This document shows, one piece after another, positions 48,161 through 61,795 of a DNA stretch of 64,000 nt; the first letter of the stretch is position 1; each line of letters begins with the position of its first letter. Made by a program: the position numbers and the translations under genes. The notes below the pieces were generated by a model. The model searched no databases. It was not told the DNA's origin and saw nothing but the letters and a program-made list of their open reading frames with translations. This DNA comes from Spisula solida (lineage: Eukaryota > Mollusca > Bivalvia > Venerida > Mactridae): the NCBI GenBank assembly GCA_947247005.1, contig OX365955.1:41643822-41707821 (forward strand), in the 5' to 3' direction.

Positions 48161-50640
48161 CCTACGATTGGCGTAAAAAGTCGTCTCGTACATATAATCT
48201 GTGCTGTTATCCATATGTCAACATATTACTTTCTTAGCTGTTGGAAAACTGTACAGTTTAGACCGAAGCTTTCCTGAATACGCAATTTTACGCAACGCTG
48301 AATTATGTTAGCTTTTCTTAACTCTTGTGTGTTATGAAATGAAATTTACTAATACATTATCACAGATCTTTAACTTATCTGTTTGCAAAGTTAAACAAAG
48401 TATACCATCTAAATACTGTAATAGTGAGATTTGTGTAAGAGTACGGTTATAAGCGGCTCGAAGTGTAGTCTAGAAAATGGATACAAAATATAGCGAGCTT
48501 GCTAGATCTATCACTCGGTTAGTTTAGCTAGCACAACACAATTTCTGTTGAAGTTTACAAAGAAAGCAGGCGACAATTAAAGGCTTAAACGCGAAAAATT
48601 GAAATGAAGCAGACAGGGAAACAATTCGGTACAACACGATGTCAATTAGAAGGCACTGAACTGTGCAATAATCAAGTCTAGAGGCGGACAAGAGAATTAA
48701 ACTATCAGATTACTTTATGTCATAGATAAGAAACCACATTAATTAACTGCATACAATTGATGTGAAGGGAACTAGACAACGGAAGATTTTGTTCAGGTTT
48801 AGTGTAGTCGTGTTTGATTGCTCTGCTCTGGTCAGTATTTTATTTCCAATTTAATATTTTTCTTTTCTCAGCAATTTTCATTTGCGTATTCATCCTTGCC
48901 ACATGTACCTCCTTCGCATGTTTTCAGCGTCGCATCCTCTCTTTGAAGACATTTGGATCGCAACAAGTTACTTTACCTATCTCATTGATTTATTATTTCT
49001 TCTAGCATCGTTCTAATAGTACACTGAAAATAAAATCGTGTTCTTGTTATATAAGGTGTCTATGTTGGTGCGGCTTATTATCAAACTGAACGAAATCATT
49101 TCGTGCACGACAGATCACAGAATAACACGAACAACGGAACGCCGACGTTCCTTAGTGACAATGTGACTCTATCAATTGTACATTGATTTGTTTGATCTAG
49201 TGTACAATACGAACAATATTTTAACAAATTGTGTGAAAGGTTTATGGCTACCTTTTAAATAATTCACTATATATTCAGACAGCGTGCATTTTGTAACGTG
49301 ATAAACTTGCGAACATGCACAAAACCATTGACAATGTAAATAATACAGCGTGAAAATGAGTTCGCGTTTTATATATACTTTCTACTGAAGGCAATTTGAT
49401 TTAAAGGACACACTGTCCTTGTCGCGTGACAAAGTTTTCTCATAAATTCATAATAAATAAATGCGTATGTATTCTGTTGCATGTCTGCAAGGTAGTGCTA
49501 CCTGTATCTAAGACTACAGTATGCGACAGAGTGTATTTTATTTTTAATGTCTATATAACATGAACGTTGCTATTTTCATATCACAGTTTCTGTTGTGTCA
49601 AACCCATTATGTGGGTACACCATTAATATCAAATCAAAGTCAGTCAGGGGCATAAAAGCCATTTGGTAATCTTATTCAACGACATTAGTTAATGGTTATT
49701 TTATTTTGGGTAGAATGTTCCGTATAAATATGATGCGTAACCATCAAGGAAGCTATAGACCACGATACTAATCCTGATACACCGCTTCTCAGTTCCGTCA
49801 GAGAATTGTACTGTGGTCATATGGCTCTGGCGGAACTGAAAACCGATGTAACGCTCTGACCGAACTAAGATGTCATGTATCAGGAGTGCCGTCAGAGCGT
49901 TGGATAAAGGGAATATATTTCTCCTACTTCAATGCCGTCTTTTGGTAAATCGGTTCGTTCAGACATTTGCGAAGAACATTTGCAGATCGCAAAAGCATCA
50001 TTCTGCGCGAAAGTTGAATAAAGATCATGATAAAGAATGGCCGTTTTCCTGAGATGACCAAGGATACCTACGTTAACATCATACATTATCTTGAGTACAG
50101 TCATTAATGTAGTAGTCAATTACAGACCTCCACTATTGGCAAGACGATTGATTCTCTTGACACTGTTGACACTGGTAGCCAATCATGATCAATTACAGTT
50201 CAGATACAATGTATGACACCAGTTCATTGCAACAACGAGACATGATACTGTATTCTACAAAAATTCAAGAAAATAACGCAAACATCTGTGCACTTGTTTT
50301 GTATTGAAAAGTATAAAATACCGCGCGTTTAGGACGCGATATCTAACAAAAAAGCAGACGGTCAATTAAATTGTAGACGGCTATTTATTCTTAAAATTCC
50401 GGTTATGTAAAACAATCATTTTTCGGCAAGAATTGTGTGGTCGATGGCTGAAGTGTGTGACTTCTAGTGCACTTTTTTCTTGCATCACGATTCTTGATTT
50501 AGGTGGGTATGTATAAACAAGCAAGGACTTACAAAAGCAAGAAGCGCATTAATCGAGTGTGTGATGGATGTAGTAATAATTATAATGATTCAAATCATTT
50601 ATATAGCCACTTATCGAACAAGTCTGTAAGGCGCTGTAAA
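48161..50640. repeat. Module F, copy 4
   Basis: Closest to 12291-15540 but lacks the 624-bp MITE; the empty site gcgttttatatatactttct is near 49370. The hairpin cluster at about 49790-49901 keeps 12 of 13 pairs in the last stem. About 175 bp equivalent to 14720-14835 are deleted near 49915. The 103-codon frame is disrupted. Confidence 0.8.
50207..50213. other. CAATGTA micro-insertion at a TA site
   Basis: Reads ttcagata-caatgta-tgacacc. The three sister copies (about 15108, 32758, 42284) read agatatgacacc or cgatatgacacc. Three independent empty sites make this the best-supported 5-nt event. Confidence 0.8.
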
Positions 50641-50747
50641 CGTGAAGGATGCTTACTTGGATGTTAGGTAAAAGTCTTAAAAGTATTTCGTTTTTTCTTG
50701 CTGAAGTGCAAGCAATTACTGATCGAATATTCCTGAAATACTGGTTA

Positions 50748-50753
50748 CATGTA
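50748..50753. other. CATGTA micro-insertion at a TA site
   Basis: Reads actggtta-catgta-gttcaac. The copies at about 15643 and 33283 read caggttagttcaac and caggttagtccaac. Clean, with two empty sites. Confidence 0.75.
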
Positions 50754-51961
50754 GTTCAACAACTGACCGCCATGTATGATTGACACGTACATTGCTGTAT
50801 AGTGGGTACTTAGCACGATAAACTCAAAACAACATGTACTATTTTATCCACCTGGTAAACAGTATGTGATGTCGAACAGGATTCTTGGCTTGGTGGTAAG
50901 TGTCATTTACACTTTACCTTTCAGACTGCAAGTGTACATGGATTTAGACTTATATAATCACCTTAGAATACGACGTATGCCAATGTATAATGTTAACATG
51001 CCAGTTTTTACAGTAGGCATATTTTAACACTTTAGATACGTCTGATTCCAAGACAAGATTATGAAATATTTCATTTCTGAAGGTGTGGTTGTATGCGTAT
51101 TTTTACACATATTGGATTGCCATCAATAGCTTATAAAAGTGTTCATTTATACCGGCGTATTAATGACGAAATAGAGTATTATTAAATACTAATGAAAGGG
51201 TATACAACTATTGTCACAACAAAATGTTTCCATAAATGTAAGCAATAATTGCTTGTTTAATTATAACAGACGTCATTGCCGCTACCAATTGAACAAGCTG
51301 TATGACAGTACATAATTGAGATGGATTGTCTCTAAAAAAGATATAACCACCTTCATTTTTCTCCAAAAAATAACGATACGACAAGTGGGGATCTGTTTAT
51401 TTATTCTTTTTATTACATACAAATTAGCATTTAACGTCTAAATAAGGGACCTGGATACATTCTTTCTGTATTAGCCATAATAACCCTATGTTAAAATATC
51501 CATCAAACGTCATTCTTAGCTTCATTTATATCGGTAATATTTAAGAGGTTATTCACCTACAATTCTTCTAATTTGTGACAAGATAATTAAGGAGTGAAAC
51601 CACTGATATCATAAGTAACCATGACTTGATATTGTGAAGAAAATAGGATGTGTTTTCTAAGGAATGAAACTTTTGTTAGTTATAGGGTATTAGCATACAA
51701 TTCTGTCAAAATGACATGTACATATTCGAATTAATATGGTTTAACTGGAAGAATATTAAATTGCTGAGACTTTATGAGTATACGTCGTTCATTAAACTAT
51801 AAACTCGTACTCTGTAATCAATACACCAGCTATTGCATAGAAACAATTGCTGACATGTAGGGTCAAATTGTAATTTACATAACGGTCACTTTTAGTTTTG
51901 CTGTTTTCCCTTATAGACAGACCTCGACAACGAAGCAGTGGGTATGGTAGAATAAGAAACC

Positions 51962-52495
51962 TTTCAGTTTGCAACATTATAAAGAATACAGAAGAAGATG
52001 GGCTTATTACCAACTATATTATACTGCTTGCAAAATATTTCATATTTAAATGTAAATGCAAAAAAACACACTCCGACAAGTCAGTCATTTAAAGAATACA
52101 TTAACTATCGAAAAAAACTGGAACAAACAATCGCACTATTCAAAAACAAACTCCAAATCTGTAACAGAAAATGGCAGAAGTTTTCATAATTTGCATAACT
52201 CAAATAGTGATATTGTGTAAATTCCCCGAACCCGTAACCATTTCTGATTATCTTTCTCTTACTTTCCTTTCTTACTCTCTACAATCACAACCTCTCTTTT
52301 AAGCGACTGGCCTCATAACTCTTCTCCCTCCCCTATATATACTACAAAAATCATAATGACATATAATTATAATTAATGAATAATATCATAAAGAGTTTCA
52401 CATTTATTTTGACAAAATTGTTTGTACATTTTGTGTTGTGTATAGCTGTACATTGTATAATATGTCTTATGAAAATAAAAAATGTTAAAAACGAG
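51962..52495 (+). mobile_element. 5'-truncated LINE (L1/Tx1-like?) with 11-bp target duplication
   Basis: Flanked by aataagaaacc at 51951-51961 and 52496-52506. The other G copies (about 17250, 34235) carry the word once with no insert, so this is a genuine insertion. The 5' part codes, in two frames joined by a frameshift near 52085, for GLITNYIILLAKYFIFKCK and then FKEYINYRKKLEQTIALFKN. The 'iiLlxKyfIxkCK' pattern followed by a basic helix is like the extreme C-terminus of LINE ORF2 proteins, though the clade call is tentative. A pyrimidine-rich 3' region ends in tcttatgaaaataaaaaatg, a polyadenylation-like signal. It is severely truncated and cannot move on its own. Confidence 0.75.
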
Positions 52496-55400
52496 AATAA
52501 GAAACCGACTGCTTAATTTAAACATATTTTATTTTCCAATAAATTCATCAACACAATATTACAGAGTAAAGCAACAAGGCATGAATATTCTGTCATTATG
52601 TTGGTCCCATTCAGATTGCAGAATTTAAACTACACCGGATTAAATGTATCCGCTATGTATTTGTCCAATTCAGTGTCCACGGAATTTAAATCCAATAAAC
52701 GAGAGGCATACACTTTGCATATTGCTTAAGTTCTACTATTACACATTCCTGACTTTATACATTTATACTGAACGATTATAAGATTGACCTTCGCAACCTT
52801 CGTTGATATATTTCAAGAAACATTTCTTTTTTTTTACGAAATATTTCCAAATGTAATAAAAAATTAAAACACAACGTTAATGTTCGCAAATTCTTTCAAT
52901 TGACAATCGGCGGCATTTAGCTAGGTAATTTGTGAACTCAATGTAATAGTTATTTGCAAAAAAATAGAAATGTTGACAATTTTCATAATTGTGAATGCAA
53001 GGAAACTAACAGTTTTTATAGCGACTTTTATTACTACAAATAATTTTCATAATTGGTTATGATGTCGTATGCAAACCTGGCTTGAAGATATCAAGGCCAT
53101 CCTTTACGAACGAAACGTTTTTATTGCCGTTATATAAATCACGGCTTCAAAAGGCACTTATGCAGAGTGATTTCAATTATGCGAGTAAATGCAAACGCAT
53201 TGCGAATAAAAGAATGTAAAACGTGCAAAATAATATACAGAACCCACAGAAAAGCACAGAGAAACACAGAAAGAATTTAATGACTTATCAGAAGTCAGAG
53301 TAATAAAGAGAAAAACATTAAAGGACTCAACAATACAATGCAATTGACATTCCTCAAACACCCACTATTCTGAAAGGTTTATTTGAATTTCACTAGAAGC
53401 TGAATATTGTCCGGCCATCGCACAAATACATACGAAATGAAATAACAAACTGTAAAGGGATTCCACCACTAAAAATGTGCAATTCGATTATCATAACCTC
53501 TAGTCAGAATATGTTTTATTATCTTGAAAGAAATATCGTGAAATATTTCGAAGTTTAAAACTTACATCATAGAAGTCAGGGTGAGACAGAACCTGACATA
53601 GAAGATTCGAAATAAAAACATTTTTAAAAGATTGGTATTTTGCAGATAAAATGTTGCAAAAGTTGTACGAAGTGTATGGCAACGATAACTATTGTTGAAA
53701 TAACTATTGAGTAATACAAAATGTACAAACATATCTTGTGTTATCTTGTGTTAGAATCGTCCATCCGAAAATGCTCTTGCAAAACGGATTAAATAAGAAG
53801 CGAAAACGCCATATTTAGTAGCCCGGCCAGCGGCGGGTATTTTTCTGTTTCGAAATTGAATCATCTTAACTAACGCGCAGGTTTAAATTCTTTTCAGCCG
53901 TATTTAAATGCTACAATTTGAGGACAAGGATTTGCATGTACGAAATTATTCAGAATATAATTTTCTCTGTGAGCAATATTGGAACTCAACTAGCCAGGGA
54001 TTTAAGTATAAATGTCAACTTTCTTGGGGATAATGCGAGCATGTCCTTCATTGTATCAATATTGTAAAGTTTAATCAAATTTAATGTACTTAACGTTTTA
54101 ACTTAAATTGTTTTAAATGAGAACATTTGTTGGAACTTCTGAAAATATGCTATATCCACAATCTAGGACAAAATATGAGGGCTTAAAGGGAGCCAGCTGC
54201 AGTATAGGGAAAATAGTATCCCAGTTAAAGAACTTGTTAGAACTTCGTATATTATCATTGAACACAATATCATATTGGAAAGAGTAAAATACAAGCAAGT
54301 AAGTAACCATGCTTGTTGAGGAGTTATTTGTGTAAAACTGTTATCTTCTTCAAAATAGCATGTTAGATGGCAGACAATTAATTAATAAACAAGCACATTG
54401 TACAGTGTTCGCACATTTCTGTCAGACAGGGAAGACAGCACTCAACTTAACCAGTCGAGCACAGAAAACATTAAAAACATACAAGGCACAATGCCCGACT
54501 AAACAAGTAAAATATCCTCGACGCTCAAACCAAGAATGAGTATTATTCAAGCAATTTAATATTTTTTGTGCAAAAGATCTAAGTATTTGCCCAAAACCGG
54601 CTCAACTACTATCCTACGCAGTTATTTCCTTTAATGCGCAGAATATTAGTAGATCGCTGCGACCAAAATATTCATAGCTCAAATTCAGCTATAAGATTTG
54701 TTTTTATTTATCTAACAATTTCCTCACTTTTTCACAATGTTTTCGAAGTGCTGGTTTTAAGAATGTGACATAATAAAAAAAACTTCGATTTGTAACGAAG
54801 AAAAGATAAATAAATCAGTAATCGAGTTCCTTGCGTAGTTAATGCAATACTCGTAATCCCCATTTAGTGGCGCTAAAAAGTTAATTAATTCAACATCTGA
54901 CGTAAACAATGTCTTGTGGCAAATCTAACATACGTTCTATAAAGATAGATTAAAATAAAAGATTTGTAATAATTCTCATTAGATTTAAAATTTGAGCATC
55001 GTTTACGAATGACAACGCAGTTTGTAATGGTATGGACAAATCAATAGAAAATACATGGTGCATTTTCCATTTTGTTGAGAAGTTTTTATGCATATAACAG
55101 AGGATTCTGCAAATTACTTCACATTCCTGGTAGATGATTATACATAATAATGATGGCACTACGTGGTTTAGTACTTACTAATGGCTAAAGAGAACTAATG
55201 AAGAATAATTTCTTACTATAATATTGCTCTAAATGTATAGTTTCACAATGATATATTGTGTATTATAGAAGTATTGTTATTAGATGAAATAGTTCAAATG
55301 AAATATTACCAGAAGAAAGCATAACATTAATCCGGAAACTATAATCCGCGGGGGTTATTTTGCAGATTTCACGAGACCCAATACTAAATCCGGCCATGCG

Positions 55401-55537
55401 AACAATCAATCTCAAGAACATGTGGTACATGTGTATGTGATTTATATAAGTTCGTATATTCACGAACCCACATAATGGTGATCTTACCAAATTTGACAGA
55501 AGTTCAGCCCCATTCCAATAATGATTTTACAATACTA

Positions 55538-55543
55538 CATGTA
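55538..55543. other. CATGTA micro-insertion at a TA site
   Basis: Reads aatacta-catgta-tcaattaac. The sister copy near 19400 reads aatactatcaattaac. Confidence 0.7.
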
Positions 55544-55705
55544 TCAATTAACAGGAATGCTTCGTGTATACCTATGTACGTGTTTTGCCTAATAATTCAA
55601 GAATTATACGCTATTCGGGGACAACCCACAAACATGAAGCACCTTAAAATTAAATCAATACACAACATCTGCAGACAACAGTTAGATACCTAATTGTCAT
55701 ATGTA

Positions 55706-55711
55706 CATGTA
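55706..55711. other. CATGTA micro-insertion at a TA site
   Basis: Reads gtcatatgta-catgta-cctt. The sister copy near 19575 reads gtcatatgtacccc. Here the insertion also looks like a short tandem duplication of catgta, so replication slippage is an alternative. Confidence 0.5.
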
Positions 55712-56227
55712 CCTTAACTGTTATACAACCATTCTCGTTTTTTCGGTGACACTTGCATTTTTCCATATCGCCCCTTCATTACTCTAAGCACATTCTTACA
55801 CAATTGTTAAAGGTATTTTTACGTGCAAGGCATATGTTAAAAGCCATAATTATGTTAACTAATTTACGTGGCTACTCTCCCCGTAAAAATGTATAAACTT
55901 AATTAAAAAACGCTGTTCACATTCAAACTTAATCGTTTTGGTCTGTGTAACCGAGGTTATACGTGGTAGACTAATATATGTAGTAGATAAAACTAGGAAC
56001 GTATATAGCGGTGTTATATATAGGGTCCATGGTAAACGTATACCACAGTCAACTAGACCACGCTTTTATTAGAACAAAATTGTCAAGTACATTCTACTTA
56101 TGGTTTACATGTTTTTTGTTCAAGTAGACGATAGTTAATAAAATCAGACATACTATATACTTTCTTTAAAACGTGACAACTTTTAAACAGCTATCACACT
56201 CATCATACACGTTTATCTAATTCCACA

Positions 56228-56780
56228 ATGCCGATGTCAATAGCTGAATATCAAAGAAGGAATCGAGAAAAGAAGAAGACATAATCAGGAAATCACCTGA
56301 AGAAAGAGCGCGAAAGAAAACGAAATCCATACATTACCAAGTCAGAAAAGACGTAAGACACATTTCAAAAAATTCCGCGCAATTATAATAAGAAAATCTC
56401 TTGACTTACAATTATGCAAACGCGACCGAGTGATACATCTGGCATGAACAGATTGACAATAAAGTTAAATTAAAGGAATAAAAGAGAGTACCAGAATAGG
56501 AAAATGTAAACCAAACTTAAGAAAACCTCAAAACTTAACAGAAAATTCAAAGCCCGTGAAAGAAAAGCGACGACTTCAGAGACAAGTACAAAGATCACCA
56601 AACAAGGAAACATATAGAATTGTGTGAGGCCAGACAACTGCAAACTATCGATGAAGAAATTTCAACAGCAACTCAGGATCCGGAAGACAACTTGACTGTG
56701 ACAGCTGATGATGAATATTCAACAACAGAAGATGGTTCAAACACTGATCTATCTTACTGTCACAGAACATAGTGAATGCA
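56228..56780 (+). pseudogene. Second copy of the Lys/Arg-rich gene remnant
   Basis: ATG 56228 gives MPMSIAEYQRRNREKKK followed by a stop, then an in-frame LKKERERKRNPYI. A DTSGMNRLTIKLN stretch follows near 56430 and NSKPVKEKRRLQRQVQRS near 56560, in other frames. The order of a basic start, a KER-rich block, a short acidic/polar linker and a coiled-coil-like basic helix suggests one original protein of perhaps 200 residues. Comparing the two copies allows the original frame to be followed better than either alone. Family assignment is from memory and uncertain. Many stops; not functional. Confidence 0.4.
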
Positions 56781-57111
56781 TAGTAATAGCTCTATGAACA
56801 CAAGTGCAGTATGAACAGAAAGATTGTGAGGCTGAAGCAACTTTACTGTGTATGGAAAAGATTATATTAAGTCAGACAAGGAAGGCAGCACTCAACTTAT
56901 CCAGCCGAGCACAGAAAATATTAAAAACACACAAAGCACAATGCCCAGCTGAACCAACCGAGCACAGGAAACATAAAACGCATACAAGGCACAATGCCCA
57001 AATAAACAAGCAAAGATCCGCCAAAGTCAATGCTGTAGAAAAGTATAATAAATTATTACTAGCTGAATGACCCGGTTTCCACAGCAAAACGACTATAATG
57101 CCTAGTTTAAG

Positions 57112-60100
57112 CGGTCAGAAATCCTAAAACGAATAAGTGCCCAACCAACTGCCAACCAAGAAAATTAATCAGCCCTTGTCCCAACTGTTAAAAAGCTGAA
57201 TAGAAAAGTTTCAGCAAACAAAAGGCGCGCCTTAAACAGGACCACACGGTATCTGGATTACCCATTTCTTAGCGTTTTCTTCTGTCTGAAGCGGAGCATA
57301 CATTTATCTCACATTTATGTTTGTTATATCGCGAGATGTCGAAGAATAATTCGTTTGCTACTCTGAATATACACTAATTACACGGTAAACATGTGATAAT
57401 GACATGAAATGGTATGTCTTATATAAAATAGTTCATTTCCAGCGGAAGTTTGTATAGTATTTATAATAATCAATGGATCACAGACAGGCGCTAAATATCT
57501 CTCAACTTATTATCTACGGAAATAATTGTACGTATAGATACAACTGTCACGGAAAGATTTCAGGAAGTACAAATATAGTTCTGATGACCAATTGTTGGTC
57601 AGAAGGTTTGTTTGTTAGAATATTATAATATATTATGTATATATTTATATAAATACTTTCTCTGTACTGTATATATTGTTGATTTTTTTGTAGTAAATGG
57701 ACCACCAGAAAAGGTTAAAAAAGTAAGTAAAACTAAGTTTTTCGATATACGTTTTCGGATCAATCTTAGCTTTAATATAATTTAGATTTAAATCTAAAAT
57801 TAGATATATATTTCATTATGAAGCAGTAATAATTGTCTAAAATAAAAAGTATTTACAAAAAACTAAGAAGTTTCATGAATAGGTATGTCACAAACATATT
57901 TTCATCTTGTACAAACATGTAGTAGATTCGATGCTAGGGTTTTTGTTAATGTTTGACGATTATTACACTTTATATCAATAACAAAATGTTCACCATTTCA
58001 TATTGCAATTATAGTACATTTGTATACAGATATTCAAGAAGAGCACAAAGTAAAGACTAAGTGCACTAGGACGTTTCGATTGAGTGTACATCAAATGAAC
58101 CACTCCTATTTCTCTGACAGGTCATTTTAATATACCAAACTTTTATATTGAATTCTGCAAGTTCATCATTTTTTATTTATTTCTTTATATCATCATGAAA
58201 ACTTTAATACAATGTCGATTTATAGTAGGGACAACTATGTAACACCAAAAGTAAAAACATGTGTCCATAGTGTTTATCTCCTCTGTTAGATCAAACCACA
58301 ACACAAACGACCCATACCCTTACTAGCCATATGATGTTTTTCTGAGAGGACGATCGACTAAGAAACGATTTACAACGTGGAATCGAATTACCGCCAAAAA
58401 TTCCATAGCACGCGTACAAAGAAGATATTACAAGTACCGCCATGCTTCGGTTTACAATATTCAACCGACTGGCTTGTAAAAACATCATAATATCGTAGAG
58501 ACACCTTTTCAAACAAATCACGTGGTTCAATGCAACGGTTCCAGAGATATTCAATTTTAAATGCAGTGTAATTACAAAATTACTTTGGTGATCAATTGTA
58601 ATGAAACAAGTTTTTTTTTTGTAAATTATTTTCTAAACTATATTTACACTTATTTAATTGGAAACATAATATGAACACTTCATTTGATATTAAAATATTT
58701 GCATACTGCGGTATGAGTTATGTAGCATTTTAAACGGTATTGGGTGTTGCATGGTCTGTTATTAAGGGTTGGTCTGCGTTGCGTCGCTAATTGGTAAAGA
58801 GTAGAGTTACACTTTACGCAGGTTTGAGAATATCATCGAAAATACACACCCATATACTAGTTAGTACGCAGTTGTTAAACGATCGTAATTGATACAATAA
58901 ACTGAGCTCATGTCTAACATTTAACTGGCAGTTTTCTCCAAAACTACATAATAATGAGACCTACTCATTTGGCAATAAAATAATGAGTAATGTGAATATT
59001 TTTGGAAGCAACTTATTATAGAATATAAAAAGAAAATGTATGTGTCGTCGTGATAATATCGCATTAAAATACATGTAAAGAGTTTCCGATTTGACCAGAA
59101 CACTTTGACAATAAGCAGGAAAGTAGTCAGATAAACATCAGGTTCAGCACTGCCTGGCAATATGGGGTCCTCGCAAACATCAGGTACACAGATGTACCGA
59201 TCGCAAGTAGAAATCTCACCTCAAATTGAGATTTTGCTCAAATCAGAGGCTGTGTTAGAGATAGATCTGAAGTTTTAGCTCTTGGATTACTAGTGAAACA
59301 AGCTCATAATAATGTTTCCGTTTTATAATGCCAATTCTGAGTCTAAGGTCCCATGAAAATTGATCCAAAGACACATAATATTGAAATCAAGAATAATTTC
59401 ATATTGAGATGCTTCGGGAGATCGGGGCCTGGTCTTATTGCCATTTTTACAACATCTATGTACATTCATTAGTGGCCTTATGTAGCGCAGGCATTCCTGA
59501 TCATATTATCAACTCGCAGCCTCAGGTTCAGCTCTATCGAACATGTATCTTATATCTATCCATTCCTGGTTTTATCAGGTACTCAAATGCATCCGGTACG
59601 ACATTCCTCATCATATTGGGTACTCATATTGACTCATTTCTAACCGAAAGCATATGAACGTGTGTCAAACAAGATAGGAAAGTATCGACCAAACTAATTG
59701 GATCCATATCAAATAAATGTATTACAAATGTATTAAAAATAGCATACCATAAAACAACTATTAAACATGAAACGTCCTTAAAAATAAAGACAAACTTATT
59801 TGGTAAAACTTTAACGTTTGTGTGTATTTGAACATATAATGACAGATTTAGACTAATCTTATCCACCATCTTGAAATTATTGACGAATGTAAATTTATAT
59901 TCCCACAAGTGTAGTTGACAGTTTTGTGCTTACACAGTAGATACCCTTAATCCATAATGTGGTTTAGTGGAATTTAGACAATAGACCTTTCGATCAAAGG
60001 TGTCGATATATCAATTGTAATGCACCAGTCAATATTTTGCCCGCCCGAGTGCGGCGAGGGACCCAGGGGGAATTAGACATTTTCAATTTTTTATTTCTAA

Positions 60101-61312
60101 ATCCCCACCCAGGCGACAATGCCTACTGTCTAAACCCCCACCGTGGTACATAGTTTTTTTTCATCCGGGTACTTTAATAAAAACACGAATAAAAGTATCA
60201 CTGTCGTCTTTCGCGGTGTCGAAAAGTCTTTTTCCCGGGACTCGGAGTCGATAAGGTCGTTTAATTACCGCCTGTCGGTAAGAATCGTCTGTCTAATTCC
60301 CCCGGTATCCCCCCGCCCCCGAACGGGCATAATATTGACATAAATCTATATTTCGTAATTTGATAACGTCCGCCATTTTTAAAATGTTCCATTTATCTGA
60401 CTAAAACACGTCTCAAATAGACGCTACGCATGATGTAGATCGTCTACTTTAGTCAGATTGATCATCAATGTTCCATTAGCCTACTTTCTTGTGTTTCAGT
60501 TTTTCATTATCATTGAGAGGATTTGCTTCTTCTGACTTTAGTCAGTTAAAACCGACCACCGGGGCCTCGTTAATTGTCGACTTCTCATGTATTAGAGTAA
60601 AGTTAAGCCATTTCTTATACTGCAATGTCGTCTACTTAAGTAGCAGGTTCCTAATTAAGATTTACGAAATGAATATATCGGAGGAGCAGACGACTGAATG
60701 GTCCAAGTCTCCAGCTATTATAGAAAAAGTTAAATTACTTCTTCATAAATCTGTCATTTAGCTGAGCTAATATTTAAAATTCAATTGACAAAATCATATC
60801 ATTTTAGAGACCTAGGGCGAGACGATGTCACTAAACAGTGCCTGAAAAATTACAAGGTAACTTATGATGGCAGTGTGTTAGTTTTATCAACTTTCAGGGA
60901 TACATATTCGGAATAACAGAAAGATAATAACTAATCGGACATATCAGACAGGTCACGTGCTCACAACGAATTGATACAAACTTTAATATCAAACGGAATC
61001 TGGCAATTGTACTTACTATCCAGCCTCTGACGAGTTTAATAATATTTCCATAACGAGTTTAATATAAGTTTGTATCAATTCACTTCACAACGAGTGTAAG
61101 ATTCTTTGTATCATATGAAATTATAAACACGAAAATACACAATTTCTGTTGCAAAAACAGACTCCGTTATATTAACGACGCCAAAAATAATGTCATTTAT
61201 GGCATAGAATGACGTCATTTAGGAGATATAATGACGTCATTGGAACGTTAGCATATACTACTCGTTATTATAACCCGGATGCAAGGAATGTCACGTGATA
61301 TAAGAATATGCG
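57112..61312. repeat. Module I, copy 2
   Basis: Matches 20874-25552. Differences include deletions near 57605 and 58163 (the latter joins tctgcaagt to tcatcattttt). It keeps the MITE (right end damaged), the nested foldback, the 14-bp inverted repeat and both TGACGTCA palindromes. The frame 60489-60761 differs from 24744-25010 by a 6-bp in-frame indel. Confidence 0.85.
60021..60339. mobile_element. Harbinger-like MITE, right end damaged
   Basis: Second copy of 24260-24595. The left end tgcaccagtcaatattttgc is intact, but the right end stops at cataatattgac and the outermost tggtgca is missing. About 11 bases near 60222 are also lost. Confidence 0.7.
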
Positions 61313-61635
61313 TTTCATTACAATTACCCAGATACGAGGAAATTCAAGTGATAAAATAACTGAAAGATAATGTCTTACACACATATCTTTCAATAAATCT
61401 CAAAGACAAATAAAGAAGGTTTTATACATAGATATTAAATTATTGTGCTAATAAATTGAATCTCGGTTTTGTTTTGTCCACTTTATAGATCTAGTAAAAA
61501 TAGGCTGCCTCGTATCATTCAAAATTGCTTGTACACTGTATCTGTTGTGGATTGTCCTTGTGGTGTGTGTCGTCCGTTTGTTATATTCTTGTCACCTGGT
61601 TCTTGCTCCGTTTTAGTTTGACTGACAGAGTGGTT

Positions 61636-61795
61636 GAATGTCGTGCTTTTTGTAGTTGCTAGTCTTTTGCGTTGGGAATTGTCGTGCTTTTTGTTGTTGC
61701 TAGTTTTTTGCGTTGGGCATTGTCGTGCTTTTTGTAGTTGCTAGTTTTTTGCGATGGGCATTGTCGTGTGTTTTGTACTAGCTTTTGATGTTGGT
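61636..61795. repeat. 41-bp minisatellite, about 3.9 copies
   Basis: Same unit and same copy number as 339-497, unlike the contracted tract at 25892. Confidence 0.9.

Larger units (their letters stand above)
50641..54420. repeat. Module G, copy 4
   Basis: Matches 15541-19077 and 33201-36167, with a 534-bp LINE insertion at 51962-52495. The basic frame corresponding to 34799-35020 has an in-frame TGA near 53076. Confidence 0.8.
54421..57111. repeat. Module H, copy 4, longest version
   Basis: Matches 19078-20873 but holds extra blocks at 54487-55200 (partly shared with 36290-37007), about 70 bp near 55300 and about 95 bp near 55763-55855. It contains the second copy of the Lys/Arg-rich gene relic and the 52-bp repeats at 56905-57010. 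Confidence 0.8.

Noticed and set aside
58231..58246. actatgtaacacc as a TA-TG-TA footprint
   Set aside because: Sister copies near 22487 and 9431 differ by several substitutions here, so the insertion cannot be aligned without doubt.
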